Positions 36,401-44,696 of a stretch of 64,000 nt of DNA are shown piece after piece; positions within the stretch are counted from its first letter, which is position 1, and the number at the start of each line of letters is the position of its first letter. A program made the translations under genes and the position numbers. Below the pieces are notes generated by a model. It searched no databases. It was not told where the DNA came from and saw only the letters and a list, made by a program, of their open reading frames with translations. The stretch is from Desulforegulaceae bacterium (GTDB taxonomy: Bacteria > Desulfobacterota > Desulfobacteria > Desulfobacterales > JACKCP01), in the NCBI GenBank assembly GCA_034006035.1, contig JAVETN010000006.1, forward strand, positions 95,217-159,216, written 5' to 3'.

Positions 36401-36930
36401 TCATATAGAGGAGGATAAAAATCTAAGATTCCTCCCCTTACTGAGTAATCACCTGGTTCTTCTACAATGGAGGCCCTTGAATATCCTGACTTTAAAAGCT
36501 TAGATATTATATCTTCCATTTTAATATCTTCACCCGCACCGTAAAGATCAACGCTTTCTTCAAGCTTTATTTTGGGGATCAGAAATCGGCAGGCTTCACT
36601 CCAGGGAATAAAAACAACTTTTTGAAAAAAACTTTCTTTCATTTCATACAAAAGTTTTATTCTTTGAGCTGTGGTTTCCATATGAAAGGAATCGGACTTT
36701 AAAATATCCTGATTATATCTTGGGAAAATTCTTAAATCTTTTTTATCCAGAAAAAAGCTTGAGTCTGTTAAAAGTCTTTCAGCTTCTTCTTCATCGTTTA
36801 CAAAAACAAAAACAGGCTTTAAAAAAGATTTTTTTATTCTTGAAACAATATAGGCAATTACACCAGAATTTACTCCTGAGATTTCAAGGCTTTCAAAACC
36901 TCTGATTTTTAATTCTTCAATAAAATTCAT
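33454..36930 (-). CDS. mfd: Transcription-repair coupling factor Mfd
   Basis: The 1158-residue translocase has the UvrB-like N-terminal region, the RNA-polymerase-interacting domain (LNELDLGDIIVHAEHGLGKY), the helicase motor with Walker A GDVGYGKTEVAIRA, the DEEQ box in LVIDEEQRFGVKH, TATPIPRTL, and motif VI QLRGRIGRG, then the C-terminal TRCF domain. It removes stalled RNA polymerase and recruits UvrA. Full length. Confidence 0.97.
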   Translation of the reverse strand: MNFIEELKIRGFESLEISGVNSGVIAYIVSRIKKSFLKPVFVFVNDEEEAERLLTDSSFFLDKKDLRIFPRYNQDILKSDSFHMETTAQRIKLLYEMKESFFQKVVFIPWSEACRFLIPKIKLEESVDLYGAGEDIKMEDIISKLLKSGYSRASIVEEPGDYSVRGGILDFYPPLYDDPVRLEFFGDYIESIRVFSVVTQRKIKDIKEVFIVPVSEIIVSDDEKDKIFSKIRKKGANSKVSVEAVKSVLEKIKNEGSFQGIESLLPIFYEEKTVFADYIPKDSIVLFSNPSMFEKSFEEVYKKNEENYYNALDSGFFILHPRDLFESENKTIEKLDKFKNITLKNLPGNNEKSTKMFLKIEDNSWVKSRLKAKTGSDFPLSPLSEWVFEQKRKNILPVIVCSSKTQCERLSSVLKPYGVDAELYESDLFKKDEFKNIKAADPVIVPGDLAKGFTFEDESLSIITENEIFGVRYSRRKKVKKLAGERIYSLNELDLGDIIVHAEHGLGKYKGLETINLGSFKGEFAIVEYFDNDRLYVPVDRINILQKYVGAEYSRVKLDRLGGKDFTKAKEKAKKKAEKIAKELLSIYAKREVESGYAFSPPDDLFKDFESGFPYVETSGQLKAIKDVLSDMTSKKPMDRLVCGDVGYGKTEVAIRAAFKAWSESKQTAVLVPTTILAEQHYKTFLERFEGYPVNIFVLNRFKTKKEQTEIIKKMVSGEADIVIGTHRLLQNDIKFNSLGLLVIDEEQRFGVKHKEKIKKIKAFVDVLTLTATPIPRTLHLSLSGIRDISIISTPPEARQPVNTYISGFEESVIKEAVLKEIKRNGQVYFVHNSIETIDGICSFLEKILPNVRIGKAHGRMPEKQLEETMRKFVHKETDLLVCTTIVESGLDIPDANTMIINRADRFGLSQLYQLRGRIGRGRNQAHAYLFVPEENRLTNKAQKRLKVLMQYSELGAGFQLAMGDLQIRGAGDILGASQSGHVTAIGYDMFLKLLQNEVSHLKGEEIKEPLEPEINIGLSAYIPESYIPDIDQRMIIYRRLSRLSELTNLKEFRSELSDRYGKIPQETENLILKIMLRIICMKTGIVQLDMNNSGLTFIFSKNYVNSPLALNKLVEKNKGWKFDGDLKLFIDTGGVKPTFLKAKNTLFNLNQGLQKLR

Positions 36931-37372
36931 TAATTTTTTTCTTGATTTTATTTTCGCTATGTTATTAAGACAAAGTTAATTGTTAACAATGTCAACAAAT
37001 TGAACCTGATTTTGAGATGTAACAGAATTGATTTTTTTATTCTTCTACAAAAACAGACACAAAAACTTTTATTTGTAAGTTAAACTTAAGATTTTCATCG
37101 CTTTTCAAATATTGAATAATTTAAAATTTAAAAACTTTTAAAATTGGAATTTAAAACAAAATGCAAAAGCATTTTTTAATTAGTTGAGTGTATAATATTC
37201 AAGGCTGATTTCTTCTACATTTAAATTTCTTTTTTTTCAAGTGCCTAATATTTTAAGTACTTAAAGATAAAAAAGAATAAAAAGATAACTTGACGAAAAA
37301 CAAATAAAAATATATTCCATCGAACTTTAGGACTTTTAAATTACCCTTGGCAAACAGTTATGGAGAATTGTA
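36931..37372. other. Divergent intergenic region upstream of mfd
   Basis: This gap of about 440 bases separates mfd (leftward) from the 112-codon gene (rightward) and should hold both promoters. ATTGTTAACAAT (36979-36990) is a perfect 12-bp palindrome about 50 bp before mfd and could be an operator. No ORF or RNA gene is evident. Confidence 0.35.
37290..37316 (+). promoter_or_regulatory. Weak promoter candidate for the 112-aa/IHF operon
   Basis: TTGACG (37290-37295) is followed after 15 bases by TATATT (37311-37316), about 57 bp upstream of the start at 37373. Spacing is short for sigma-70 and the region is AT-rich, so this is only suggestive. Confidence 0.3.
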
Positions 37373-37711
37373 ATGAAAAAGGCCAAAGCAGAACATCTTA
37401 CTAAAATTACCAAAGAGATAGTCATTTCCCTTTGCAAAGAAAGCAATAATTCTCAAGACGATGGAACAGGCTATGTAAGCTCTGTTAAATCAGTGCTAGA
37501 AGGAATGAAATCATACCTTGAAGCACAGGGTAAATCTTTGGAATTTAAAAAGTTTTTTGAAAATCTATATAGCTTTTCAAAAAACATATGGATAGAGAGC
37601 ATAATTAAAAACAGACTTAAAGAACCAGACGGCTCTCTTGCTGAAAAAGAGACCTTATACTATGATTATTGTTTTGAGCATATTTATAAAAAAGGGAATT
37701 TCCCCTTATAA
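37373..37711 (+). CDS. Hypothetical protein, 112 aa, upstream of an IHF-like gene
   Basis: The soluble 112-residue protein is mostly helical by pattern, basic at the N-terminus (MKKAKAEHLTKITKEIVISL) and rich in aromatic residues near the end. No domain is recognised. A GGAG site precedes the ATG. It is 38 bp upstream of the HU/IHF gene with the same orientation, so the two are probably co-transcribed. Confidence 0.65.
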   Translation: MKKAKAEHLTKITKEIVISLCKESNNSQDDGTGYVSSVKSVLEGMKSYLEAQGKSLEFKKFFENLYSFSKNIWIESIIKNRLKEPDGSLAEKETLYYDYCFEHIYKKGNFPL

Positions 37712-37749
37712 ATCCAAGTTCTTCCAGAAATTCAAATTTAGGAGTTTAA

Positions 37750-38025
37750 ATGGCACTGACCAAAAATGACATCATCGAGCAAGTTTATGAGCTGGGTTTT
37801 AGCAAAAAAGATGCATCTGAGCATGTAGAAACCCTTCTAGAAATAATGAAATCAAGCCTTGAAAACGGAGAGGATATTTTAATCTCAGGGTTTGGAAAGT
37901 TCTGCATTAAGGAAAAAGAGGCAAGAAGAGGAAGAAATCCAGCAACAGGCAAAGACTTGATGCTTCCGCCAAGAAAAATTGTTACTTTCAAGTGTTCAGG
38001 TAAATTAAGAGAAAAAATCAACTAA
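37750..38025 (+). CDS. HU/IHF-family DNA-binding protein (IHF alpha-like)
   Basis: The 91-residue protein has the full HU/IHF fold: helices TKNDIIEQVYELGFSKKDAS and VETLLEIMKSSLENGE, then ILISGFGKFCIKEKEARRGR with the DNA-intercalating arm RNPATGKD. It starts MALTKNDI and matches IHF alpha in length and start. It bends DNA and acts as a dimer with a second subunit encoded elsewhere or as a homodimer. An AGGAG site precedes the start; a strong terminator follows at 38173-38209. Confidence 0.92.
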   Translation: MALTKNDIIEQVYELGFSKKDASEHVETLLEIMKSSLENGEDILISGFGKFCIKEKEARRGRNPATGKDLMLPPRKIVTFKCSGKLREKIN

Positions 38026-38172
38026 ACATTTGGCTGATAGAAATTGATTTTTTATTTAGCAAATACAAAGCCAATCGTAAATTCAGCAGATATTAATAAA
38101 ATTAAGCTTTAGCCATCTTGAAAATAAAGTTTTTTGTTTTTGCACTGATTATTTAATAGTAAAGCTGAATAT

Positions 38173-38209
38173 AAAAAACGGAATTTCATTTAAATAAATT
38201 CCGTTTTTT
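38173..38209. terminator. Strong bidirectional intrinsic terminator
   Basis: AAAAAACGGAATTT and AAATTCCGTTTTTT form a 14-bp perfect stem with a 9-base loop between the convergent IHF-like and phosphoribosyltransferase genes. A and T runs serve both directions. Confidence 0.85.
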
Positions 38210-38238
38210 ATTTACTGAAAACAAAGAAACAAAAAGAG

Positions 38239-38796
38239 TTAATCAGGAAAAATAAACCCTTTGGCTTTCATTTCATTTTCTGTAAGTTCTTCAAGCTCAT
38301 GGGGGAGAACTATCCACTGATGTGACTCAAAAGTTTTATAATATTCATCAGGAAGCATATTGGCAACTCTGTTTTCAGGCTTATAATAAAGGGCTGCCAT
38401 TGTAAGGGAAACATTTTTTTTATCAATTGTATTTAAAAGTTTATTTTTCACTCCCTCAAAAGTTTTTCCCCTGTCAAATATATCATCAATTACAATTATC
38501 CTTGTTCCATCTTCAACTTGACGAATTACCCCTTCAATATTATCTACTTCAACTTCATTGGAAGCATGATAAATACCTTTATAAGATTGTGCCTGAATGG
38601 TTGCATATTTTTTTCTTGTTTTGGTAAGCACGGTAAACACTTCCTGGATATATACCGAAACCTGGGCTCCTCCCCTTGTAATTCCCACAAATAAATCAAA
38701 ATCAAGATTTTTTTTAAAAAGTTTTTTTGCAAATCCCCATGAATCGTTTTCAAGCATTTCCGGTGAAATAAAATATTTTTCAACTTTTTCTGACAT
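38239..38796 (-). CDS. Phosphoribosyltransferase (purine salvage type)
   Basis: About 185 residues with the type I phosphoribosyltransferase fold. The PRPP-binding signature IIVIDDIFDRGKTFEGV is clear, and DLFVGITRGGAQVSVYI is the upstream loop. It probably converts hypoxanthine, guanine or xanthine to the nucleotide; substrate cannot be fixed from sequence. The ATG at 38794-38796 lies at good distance from a GGAG site, unlike the ATG four codons upstream. The neighbouring NCS2 permease supports a purine role. Confidence 0.82.
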   Translation of the reverse strand: MSEKVEKYFISPEMLENDSWGFAKKLFKKNLDFDLFVGITRGGAQVSVYIQEVFTVLTKTRKKYATIQAQSYKGIYHASNEVEVDNIEGVIRQVEDGTRIIVIDDIFDRGKTFEGVKNKLLNTIDKKNVSLTMAALYYKPENRVANMLPDEYYKTFESHQWIVLPHELEELTENEMKAKGFIFPD

Positions 38797-38888
38797 CAAT
38801 TTCTCCATCCAGATAAAAACATCGGCAAATTATTTAATATCCTATTATTGGAAAACTTTTAAAAACTTACCCATGCTTAATTTAAAAT

Positions 38889-40193
38889 TTAGATTGTATT
38901 CAGTATTATATCAATAAAAGAGAAAACACCGATAATCCACATAAGAGGATGAATCTTCTTAATATTTCCAGAAAACAGCCCAAGGATACAATAAGAAACA
39001 AAACCAACAGCAAGTCCCATTGAAATACTATATGTAAGAGGCATTAAAATTATTGTAAGAAAAGCTGGAATCCCTGTATGAAACTTGCTGAAATTAATCA
39101 TTCCAACATTTTTAAACATAAATACACCTACAATGACAAGAGCTGGAGCAGTTGCAAATGTTGGAACTATTGCAATAAAAGGGGTAAAAAGAAGGGCCAG
39201 AAGAAAAAGAAAAGCCGTTACAACACTTGTAAGCCCTGTTCTTCCCCCCACAGCAATACCTGCACCAGATTCAACATAGGTTGTTGTTGTACTTGTTCCA
39301 AGAAGAGCACCTGCTATTGTTGCAACAGCATCTGCTTCAAGAACCCTGTCAATTTTTTCAATATTACCGTCTTCATCAACAAGTTTAGCCTCATATGAAC
39401 AGGCTAGAATTGTTCCAAGGGAGTCAAAAAGGTCAACAAAAATAAATGAAAAAATTGCCCCCCATAAACTCCATTTTAAAGCACCTAAAATATCAAGTTC
39501 CAAAAAAATAGGCCCTGGAGATGGGGGAGTTGAAATAAATTTTTCAGGCAAGGAGGCATCCCCTGTTATCATTGCTATAATGGTAACTGCAACTATTCCT
39601 ATCAACATACTGCCCCTTACTTTCAAAACTTCAAGCACTGCAATTATTGCCAGACCTAAAAGTCCTAAAACAAGAGGAGTAGTCATTTTTCCTATTCCAA
39701 CAAGAGTGGCGGGATTAGCAACTATAAGACCCATTCCTTTGAACCCTATCAAGGTTATGAAAAGCCCTATCCCTGCTGCTGTGGCAAGCCTTATTTCTTT
39801 TGGAATTGCAAAAACTATCCATTTTCTTATCCCCAAAAGTGTAAGAAGTAAAAAAAGAACCCCTGAAAGAAAAACAACACCAAGTGCAGTTTGCCAGCTT
39901 ATCTGCTTTCCTATTACAAGGCTGAATGCAAAAAAAGCATTAAGTCCCATTCCCGGAGCCATTGCAAAAGGTACCTTTCCCCATAGCCCGGCAAGCATTG
40001 TTCCCAAAAAGGCTGCAAGTATTGTAACAGTAATGAGTGCACCTTTATCCATTCCTGTAGCGGAAAGAATATCCGGGTTTACAAAAATAATATAGGCCAT
40101 GGTAAGAAAAGTAGTAGTTCCAGCTATTATTTCCTGTTTTACATTTGTTCCGTGGCTTTTCAGCCCGAAAAAATTTTCAATTAGTTTAAACAT
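38889..40193 (-). CDS. NCS2-family purine permease (AzgA/PbuG-like)
   Basis: The 434-residue protein has about 12-14 transmembrane helices. Signatures of the AzgA/PbuG branch are present: GTTTFLTMAYIIFVNPDILS near the N-terminus, APGMGLNAFFAFSLV, and SGAGIAVGGRTGLTSVVTAF. It imports hypoxanthine, guanine or adenine with protons. It lies 92 bp upstream of the phosphoribosyltransferase gene on the same strand. I looked for a purine riboswitch in the 5' region and saw none. Confidence 0.93.
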   Translation of the reverse strand: MFKLIENFFGLKSHGTNVKQEIIAGTTTFLTMAYIIFVNPDILSATGMDKGALITVTILAAFLGTMLAGLWGKVPFAMAPGMGLNAFFAFSLVIGKQISWQTALGVVFLSGVLFLLLTLLGIRKWIVFAIPKEIRLATAAGIGLFITLIGFKGMGLIVANPATLVGIGKMTTPLVLGLLGLAIIAVLEVLKVRGSMLIGIVAVTIIAMITGDASLPEKFISTPPSPGPIFLELDILGALKWSLWGAIFSFIFVDLFDSLGTILACSYEAKLVDEDGNIEKIDRVLEADAVATIAGALLGTSTTTTYVESGAGIAVGGRTGLTSVVTAFLFLLALLFTPFIAIVPTFATAPALVIVGVFMFKNVGMINFSKFHTGIPAFLTIILMPLTYSISMGLAVGFVSYCILGLFSGNIKKIHPLMWIIGVFSFIDIILNTI

Positions 40194-40399
40194 TTCTCCT
40201 CCCCTGAAAATAACTATGGTTAATTCTATTAAATACTAATCTGAAAAAGTTAAACACAAACAAAAACTTTTTCTACATTTATCCTTGATTTTTGTCAAAA
40301 CCAATATCTTTAATTATTAAGCAAGCCACAAAAGACTATATTAAAAAACCCAATAAAAACAAATCAAGGCTAGTCAAATTTAAAGCTTCTTAAATAAAA

Positions 40400-40439
40400 A
40401 AATGCATCAGGTTTCAACTTTGATATTCCTGATGCATTT
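40400..40439 (-). terminator. Intrinsic terminator of the SPFH/NfeD operon
   Basis: AAATGCATCAGG and CCTGATGCATTT form a perfect 12-bp stem with a 16-base loop, followed on the minus strand by TTTTT. It lies about 47 bp downstream of the SPFH gene stop. Confidence 0.85.
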
Positions 40440-40485
40440 CAATAAAAGTTTTTAAATTTTTTATTAAGTTTAACAAAACTTCAAA

Positions 40486-41409
40486 TTAGGCTTTTTTTCC
40501 TTTGTCAACAAAACTACCCATTGTTTTAACAAAACCTGTAATATCTGAAAGGTCTGTAGGTATAACAAGAGAGGTTGACTCTTTTGCAAGATTTCCAAAT
40601 TGACCAATATATTGTTCTGCAATTCTTAAATTAACAGCTGCTTCTCCACCTTCTTCTTTTATTGCCAAACCCACAACTTTAAGACTTTGGGATATTGCAT
40701 TTGCAACTTTTAAAATCTCCTGAGCATGACCTTCAGCTTCATTGATTCTTTTTTGCATTTCACCTTCTGATACAGAAATTGCTTCTTTTTTCATCCCTTC
40801 TGCCCTGTTTATTCTTGACTGTCTGTCCCCTTCAGACTCAGCAATTGCAGCTCTTTTATCCCTTTCTGCCTTCATTTGCCTTTCCATTGCTTCCTTTATA
40901 CTTTGAGGAGGAACAATATTTTTCACTTCATATCTTGTAACTTTTACTCCCCATGGATCAGAAGCTTTATCAACTGCTGCAACAATAGTTCCGTTGATAT
41001 TGTCCCTTTCTTCAAAAGTCTTATCAAGCTCCATTTTACCGATCACACTTCTCATGGTAGTCTGTGCAAGCTGAATTGAAGCAAACCTGTAATTATCAAT
41101 TCCATATGATGCTTTATTGGCATCAAGAACCTGCATATATAAAATACCGTCAACTTCAACAGAAATGTTGTCTTTTGTTATACAAGTCTGAGAAGGAACA
41201 TCTATGGCCTGCTCCTTTAAAGTGTGTTTGTATGAAACCTTATCAAGAAACGGAATCAGAATATGAAACCCTGCGTGAAGAGTTGCTCTGTATTTACCTA
41301 ATCTTTCAACTACAAATGCTTCTTTCTGGGGAATCACCCTTGCTGTTTTTACAACAACAATAACTGCAAAAACAACAAGACCAATAATTATCAATGAATA
41401 GCCCGTCAT
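40486..41409 (-). CDS. SPFH/band 7 (stomatin-like) membrane protein
   Basis: The 307-residue protein has one N-terminal membrane helix (SLIIIGLVVFAVIVVVKTA), then the SPFH domain (IPQKEAFVVERLGKYRATLH, YRFASIQLAQTTMRSVIGKM, ELDKTFEERDNINGTIVAAV) and a long charged coiled-coil region (QMKAERDKRAAIAESEGDRQ). It belongs to the paraslipin/stomatin-type group and is likely membrane-associated, involved in membrane quality control or microdomains. It pairs with NfeD 2 bp upstream, the standard arrangement. Confidence 0.93.
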   Translation of the reverse strand: MTGYSLIIIGLVVFAVIVVVKTARVIPQKEAFVVERLGKYRATLHAGFHILIPFLDKVSYKHTLKEQAIDVPSQTCITKDNISVEVDGILYMQVLDANKASYGIDNYRFASIQLAQTTMRSVIGKMELDKTFEERDNINGTIVAAVDKASDPWGVKVTRYEVKNIVPPQSIKEAMERQMKAERDKRAAIAESEGDRQSRINRAEGMKKEAISVSEGEMQKRINEAEGHAQEILKVANAISQSLKVVGLAIKEEGGEAAVNLRIAEQYIGQFGNLAKESTSLVIPTDLSDITGFVKTMGSFVDKGKKA

Positions 41410-41411
41410 GT

Positions 41412-41876
41412 TTATTCCTCTTTTTTAAATGGTTTTACAATAAGCCGTATGCTTTTTCTTCCTATTATTTGAACAGGTTCACCTTGTTTTATTTCAAAAT
41501 CCGAATCTGCACCCCAGTCAGATCCTCGAAACATTACCTTACCCGCTGAATTTGGAGAAATATCAGTTGAGGCAACAGCTTTTTCTCCAACTATACCATT
41601 TGTTTCGCCCTCAGATACATTTTGTATCTTTCCTGTAAAGACAGAACTGAGTTTTTTCCTTAAAAAGAAAAGAAGAAGAAGAGACAACCCAAGAAAAACT
41701 GAAAGCTGAACATCCAGACTCATTTTGACTCCAAGGGTAATAAGGGCAACAGCCCAAGCTCCTAAACCGAAAAAAACTATAATGAACCCAGACGAAGCAA
41801 GTTCAGCAATAAACATGATTAAGCCTGCAATAAACCACAACACTTCTGGTTTTAGAAATAAATCAAACATTTTCAC
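41412..41876 (-). CDS. NfeD-family membrane protein
   Basis: The 154-residue protein has three to four hydrophobic helices (WFIAGLIMFIAELASSGFII and following) and a C-terminal OB-fold domain (GIVGEKAVASTDISPNSAGK, VMFRGSDWGADSD). This short NfeD type typically works with a stomatin-like SPFH protein, encoded just downstream. It is the first gene of the pair. Confidence 0.9.
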   Translation of the reverse strand: MKMFDLFLKPEVLWFIAGLIMFIAELASSGFIIVFFGLGAWAVALITLGVKMSLDVQLSVFLGLSLLLLFFLRKKLSSVFTGKIQNVSEGETNGIVGEKAVASTDISPNSAGKVMFRGSDWGADSDFEIKQGEPVQIIGRKSIRLIVKPFKKEE

Positions 41877-42185
41877 TCCGCTTATAAAAATTTATTGGTT
41901 ATAAAAAACAAACCAAGTCTAAAAAAGATATAAATTTAACCTGGTTGAATTTTATACTAGATTCCCATTTTTAGGCTTTTATTTTTTTATATTTTATTTT
42001 GGAATTACCAAACCTGCAGGCTTAAGCTCTAACCAAGCTTTATATACATTAAATATTTTACAATTACACTAAATTTCTACTGATCACTAAGTGTCAATTA
42101 ATAAAAACTGTTTGATTTCAAAAATAAAAAATTCTATATATGCTTTTTGTTGAATAAATGAAAACACAAGGGAATTTACCTTATC
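41877..42185. other. Divergent intergenic region between nfeD and ribF
   Basis: About 309 bases without an ORF. It must contain promoters for both directions. I looked for FMN-riboswitch core sequences near ribF and did not see them. Confidence 0.35.
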
Positions 42186-43115
42186 ATGACAGAATATTAC
42201 GGACTCGAACAACTTGAAGGCAATAATTTAAGCACCATAGCAACAATAGGAAATTTTGACGGAGTACATAAAGGTCATCAAGAACTTATAAAACTTGCCG
42301 TAGAAAAAGGTAAAGAAAATAATTTAAGGACAATGGCTGTCACTTTTCATCCCCACCCCATGAAATGTATAAAGCCGGGAAATCATCCTCCAACTATTAC
42401 CCCCCTTGAGCAAAAAATTGAATTGTTAAATCACTTTGGACTTGATGATATTCTTATTATCAAATTTACAAAAGAATTTGCAAATCTTGGAGCGGCCCAA
42501 TTTATTGAAGATATTCTTGTAAATACGCTTAAAGTAAAAGCTGTGGTTGTTGGTAAAGATTATATGTTTGGGAAAAGCCGCCAAGGAGATATCAACTTTT
42601 TAAAAGAATATGGAAAAACTCATAATTTTAAAGTTTTTGTTCCTGAATGGATCAAGTTATCAGACCAAAGAATCAGTTCAACCCTTATAAGAGAATCTGT
42701 AACAAGCGGAAAACTTGATCTGGCAAAATCAATGCTTGGCCGTTTTTATCAAATCAGGGGAAAGGTGGTTCACGGAAGAAACAGAGGGAGTAAATTAGGT
42801 TTTCCAACCGCCAACCTTGAGCTTATAGATGAACTTTGCCCCAAGACCGGAGTTTATGCTGTAATCCCCGAAATTGACAATGTAAAATATAAAGGAGTGG
42901 CAAACATAGGTTACAGTCCTACCTTTGGCGAGCAGAACTTTACAGTGGAAGTTCATTTTCTTGATTTTAAAGAAGACCTTTACGGTAGAAAAATAAAGGT
43001 AAGTTTTGTTCAAAGACTCAGGGGAGAAAAAAAATTTTCAGGTATTGAAGAGCTTTCAGATCAGATTTCCAAAGATATTGGCCAGGCAAGAAAAATTCTT
43101 GGTTCTATTGTATGA
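42186..43115 (+). CDS. ribF: Bifunctional riboflavin kinase/FAD synthetase RibF
   Basis: The 309-residue enzyme makes FMN and FAD. The N-terminal adenylyltransferase domain has the TIGNFDGVHKGHQELI nucleotide-binding motif and SSTLIRESVTSGKLDLAKSM. The C-terminal kinase domain begins near GRFYQIRGKVVHGRNRGSKL with LGFPTANLEL and contains GVANIGYSPTFGE. Normal length. An AAGGG lies about 11 bp upstream of the ATG. Confidence 0.96.
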   Translation: MTEYYGLEQLEGNNLSTIATIGNFDGVHKGHQELIKLAVEKGKENNLRTMAVTFHPHPMKCIKPGNHPPTITPLEQKIELLNHFGLDDILIIKFTKEFANLGAAQFIEDILVNTLKVKAVVVGKDYMFGKSRQGDINFLKEYGKTHNFKVFVPEWIKLSDQRISSTLIRESVTSGKLDLAKSMLGRFYQIRGKVVHGRNRGSKLGFPTANLELIDELCPKTGVYAVIPEIDNVKYKGVANIGYSPTFGEQNFTVEVHFLDFKEDLYGRKIKVSFVQRLRGEKKFSGIEELSDQISKDIGQARKILGSIV

Positions 43116-43254
43116 TCTTCAATCCAAGGTAAACTAGCCGGAACTTCAAATTTCTTTGTTCACCCCAGATTAATTAAAAAGATTCTTCTTTTCATTTACA
43201 TCTTATTTTTTATATATATTATATTTTGCAGATACTAAAGATGGAGTATAGAAT

Positions 43255-43758
43255 ATGTCAGTTTTAGATATTGTTACTTATCCTCATCCAGTTTTAAGGG
43301 AAAACTTAAAAGACGTTGAAACAATTGATGATGAGCTTAAAAAACTAGCTGAAGACATGGCAGACACCATGTACGAATCAAACGGAGTGGGGCTTGCAGC
43401 AAATCAGGTAAATTCAACAAAAAGAATAATCGTATTTGACCCTGATCCCGATCCTCAACTAAGAAATTATACTGTTCTTATAAACCCCCATATTGTTGAA
43501 ACTGAAGGAAGCCAGATTTCAAAGGAAGAAGGATGCTTAAGCCTTCCAGAAATCAGAGCTGATGTTAAAAGATATGCAAAAGTAAAAGTAAAAGCCTTAA
43601 ATCTTGAGGGCGAAGAAATTGAAATAGAAGACAATGAACTTGTTGGAATAATCTTGCAGCACGAAATAGACCATTTAAACGGAAAAGTTTTTATAGACAG
43701 ACTTTCAGTTTTAAAAAAGAAGTTTTATCACAAAAAACTTGTGAAGCAGGCTCAATAA
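43255..43758 (+). CDS. def: Peptide deformylase
   Basis: The 167-residue metalloenzyme removes the N-formyl group from new proteins. All three motifs are present: GVGLAANQV, EEGCLSLPEI (metal-binding Cys) and QHEIDHLNGKVF (two His ligands and catalytic Glu). Its stop overlaps the fmt start by one base (TAATG), coupling deformylase and formyltransferase. Confidence 0.97.
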   Translation: MSVLDIVTYPHPVLRENLKDVETIDDELKKLAEDMADTMYESNGVGLAANQVNSTKRIIVFDPDPDPQLRNYTVLINPHIVETEGSQISKEEGCLSLPEIRADVKRYAKVKVKALNLEGEEIEIEDNELVGIILQHEIDHLNGKVFIDRLSVLKKKFYHKKLVKQAQ

Positions 43759-44696
43759 TGGACTGGAAAAACTATAAAATAATTTTTATGGGAACACCTG
43801 AGTTTGCAGCTGTTCCTTTAAAAGCTCTTAAAAATCAAGGTTTTAATATCTGCCTTGCTGTTACCCAGCCGGACAGAAAAAAAGGAAGAGGGAAAAAACT
43901 TTTACCTCCTCCTGTAAAAACCAAAGCTTTGGAACTTGGAATAGAAGTATTCCAACCGGAAAAAATAAAAGAGCCTGAGTCAATAAAAAAACTTGAGTCA
44001 TATTCTCCTGATTTTCTTGTTGTAGCAGCCTATGGGCAGATACTTCCAAAAAAAGTGCTTGATATTCCAAAGTTTGCACCAATAAATATCCATGCGTCTA
44101 TTCTTCCATTTTACAGAGGAGCATCACCAATTCAACATGTGATTTTAAATATGGAAAAAGAAACTGGAATCACAACAATGTTTATGGATGAAGGCCTTGA
44201 TACAGGGGATATTTTACATATTGAAAAAACAAAAATTAGTAAAAATGATACAACAAAAACTTTACACGACCGCCTGAGCATACTTGGAGCTGATTCAATA
44301 ATTTACACTTTAAAAAATTTTAATCAAATAAAAAGACAAAAACAGGATGATAAGTTATCAACCTATGCTCCTCTTTTGAAAAAAAAAGACGGCCACATCA
44401 ATTGGAAAGAATCCGCAGATAAAATTGAGGCAAAAATAAGAGCCTTTGATCCATGGCCTGGAACATTTACATTTTTAGATGATAACAGACTTAAAGTTTT
44501 TTCTGTTGAAAAAACATCAAACCAAAGCAGTGCAACTCCAGGTACAATAGTAAATACAGAGGAAACCAGACTAATTGTTTCATCAGGTGATTTTGATTTG
44601 ATGATTAAGGAAATTCAGCCTGCCGGAAAAAAGAAAATGACTGCGGCTCAATTCCTGAAAGGTTACGACATCAGCCAGGGAGCAGTTCTTAATTGA
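43758..44696 (+). CDS. fmt: Methionyl-tRNA formyltransferase
   Basis: The 312-residue enzyme formylates initiator Met-tRNA. The N-terminal Rossmann-type domain has FMGTPEFAAVPLKALKN and the catalytic segment INIHASILPFYRGASPIQHV. A C-terminal OB domain follows (DGHINWKESADKIEAKIRAF, FDPWPGTFTF). It overlaps both def and rsmB by a few bases. Confidence 0.97.
   Translation: MDWKNYKIIFMGTPEFAAVPLKALKNQGFNICLAVTQPDRKKGRGKKLLPPPVKTKALELGIEVFQPEKIKEPESIKKLESYSPDFLVVAAYGQILPKKVLDIPKFAPINIHASILPFYRGASPIQHVILNMEKETGITTMFMDEGLDTGDILHIEKTKISKNDTTKTLHDRLSILGADSIIYTLKNFNQIKRQKQDDKLSTYAPLLKKKDGHINWKESADKIEAKIRAFDPWPGTFTFLDDNRLKVFSVEKTSNQSSATPGTIVNTEETRLIVSSGDFDLMIKEIQPAGKKKMTAAQFLKGYDISQGAVLN

Noticed and set aside
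39580..40095. Plus-strand 171-codon frame inside the NCS2 permease gene
   Set aside because: It is antisense to a conserved permease and shows the Pro/Ile-rich composition expected from reading helices backwards.
40194..40399. Possible purine riboswitch before the NCS2 permease
   Set aside because: I looked for the conserved core and pairing stems and did not see them.
41877..42185. Possible FMN riboswitch before ribF
   Set aside because: The conserved core sequences are absent.
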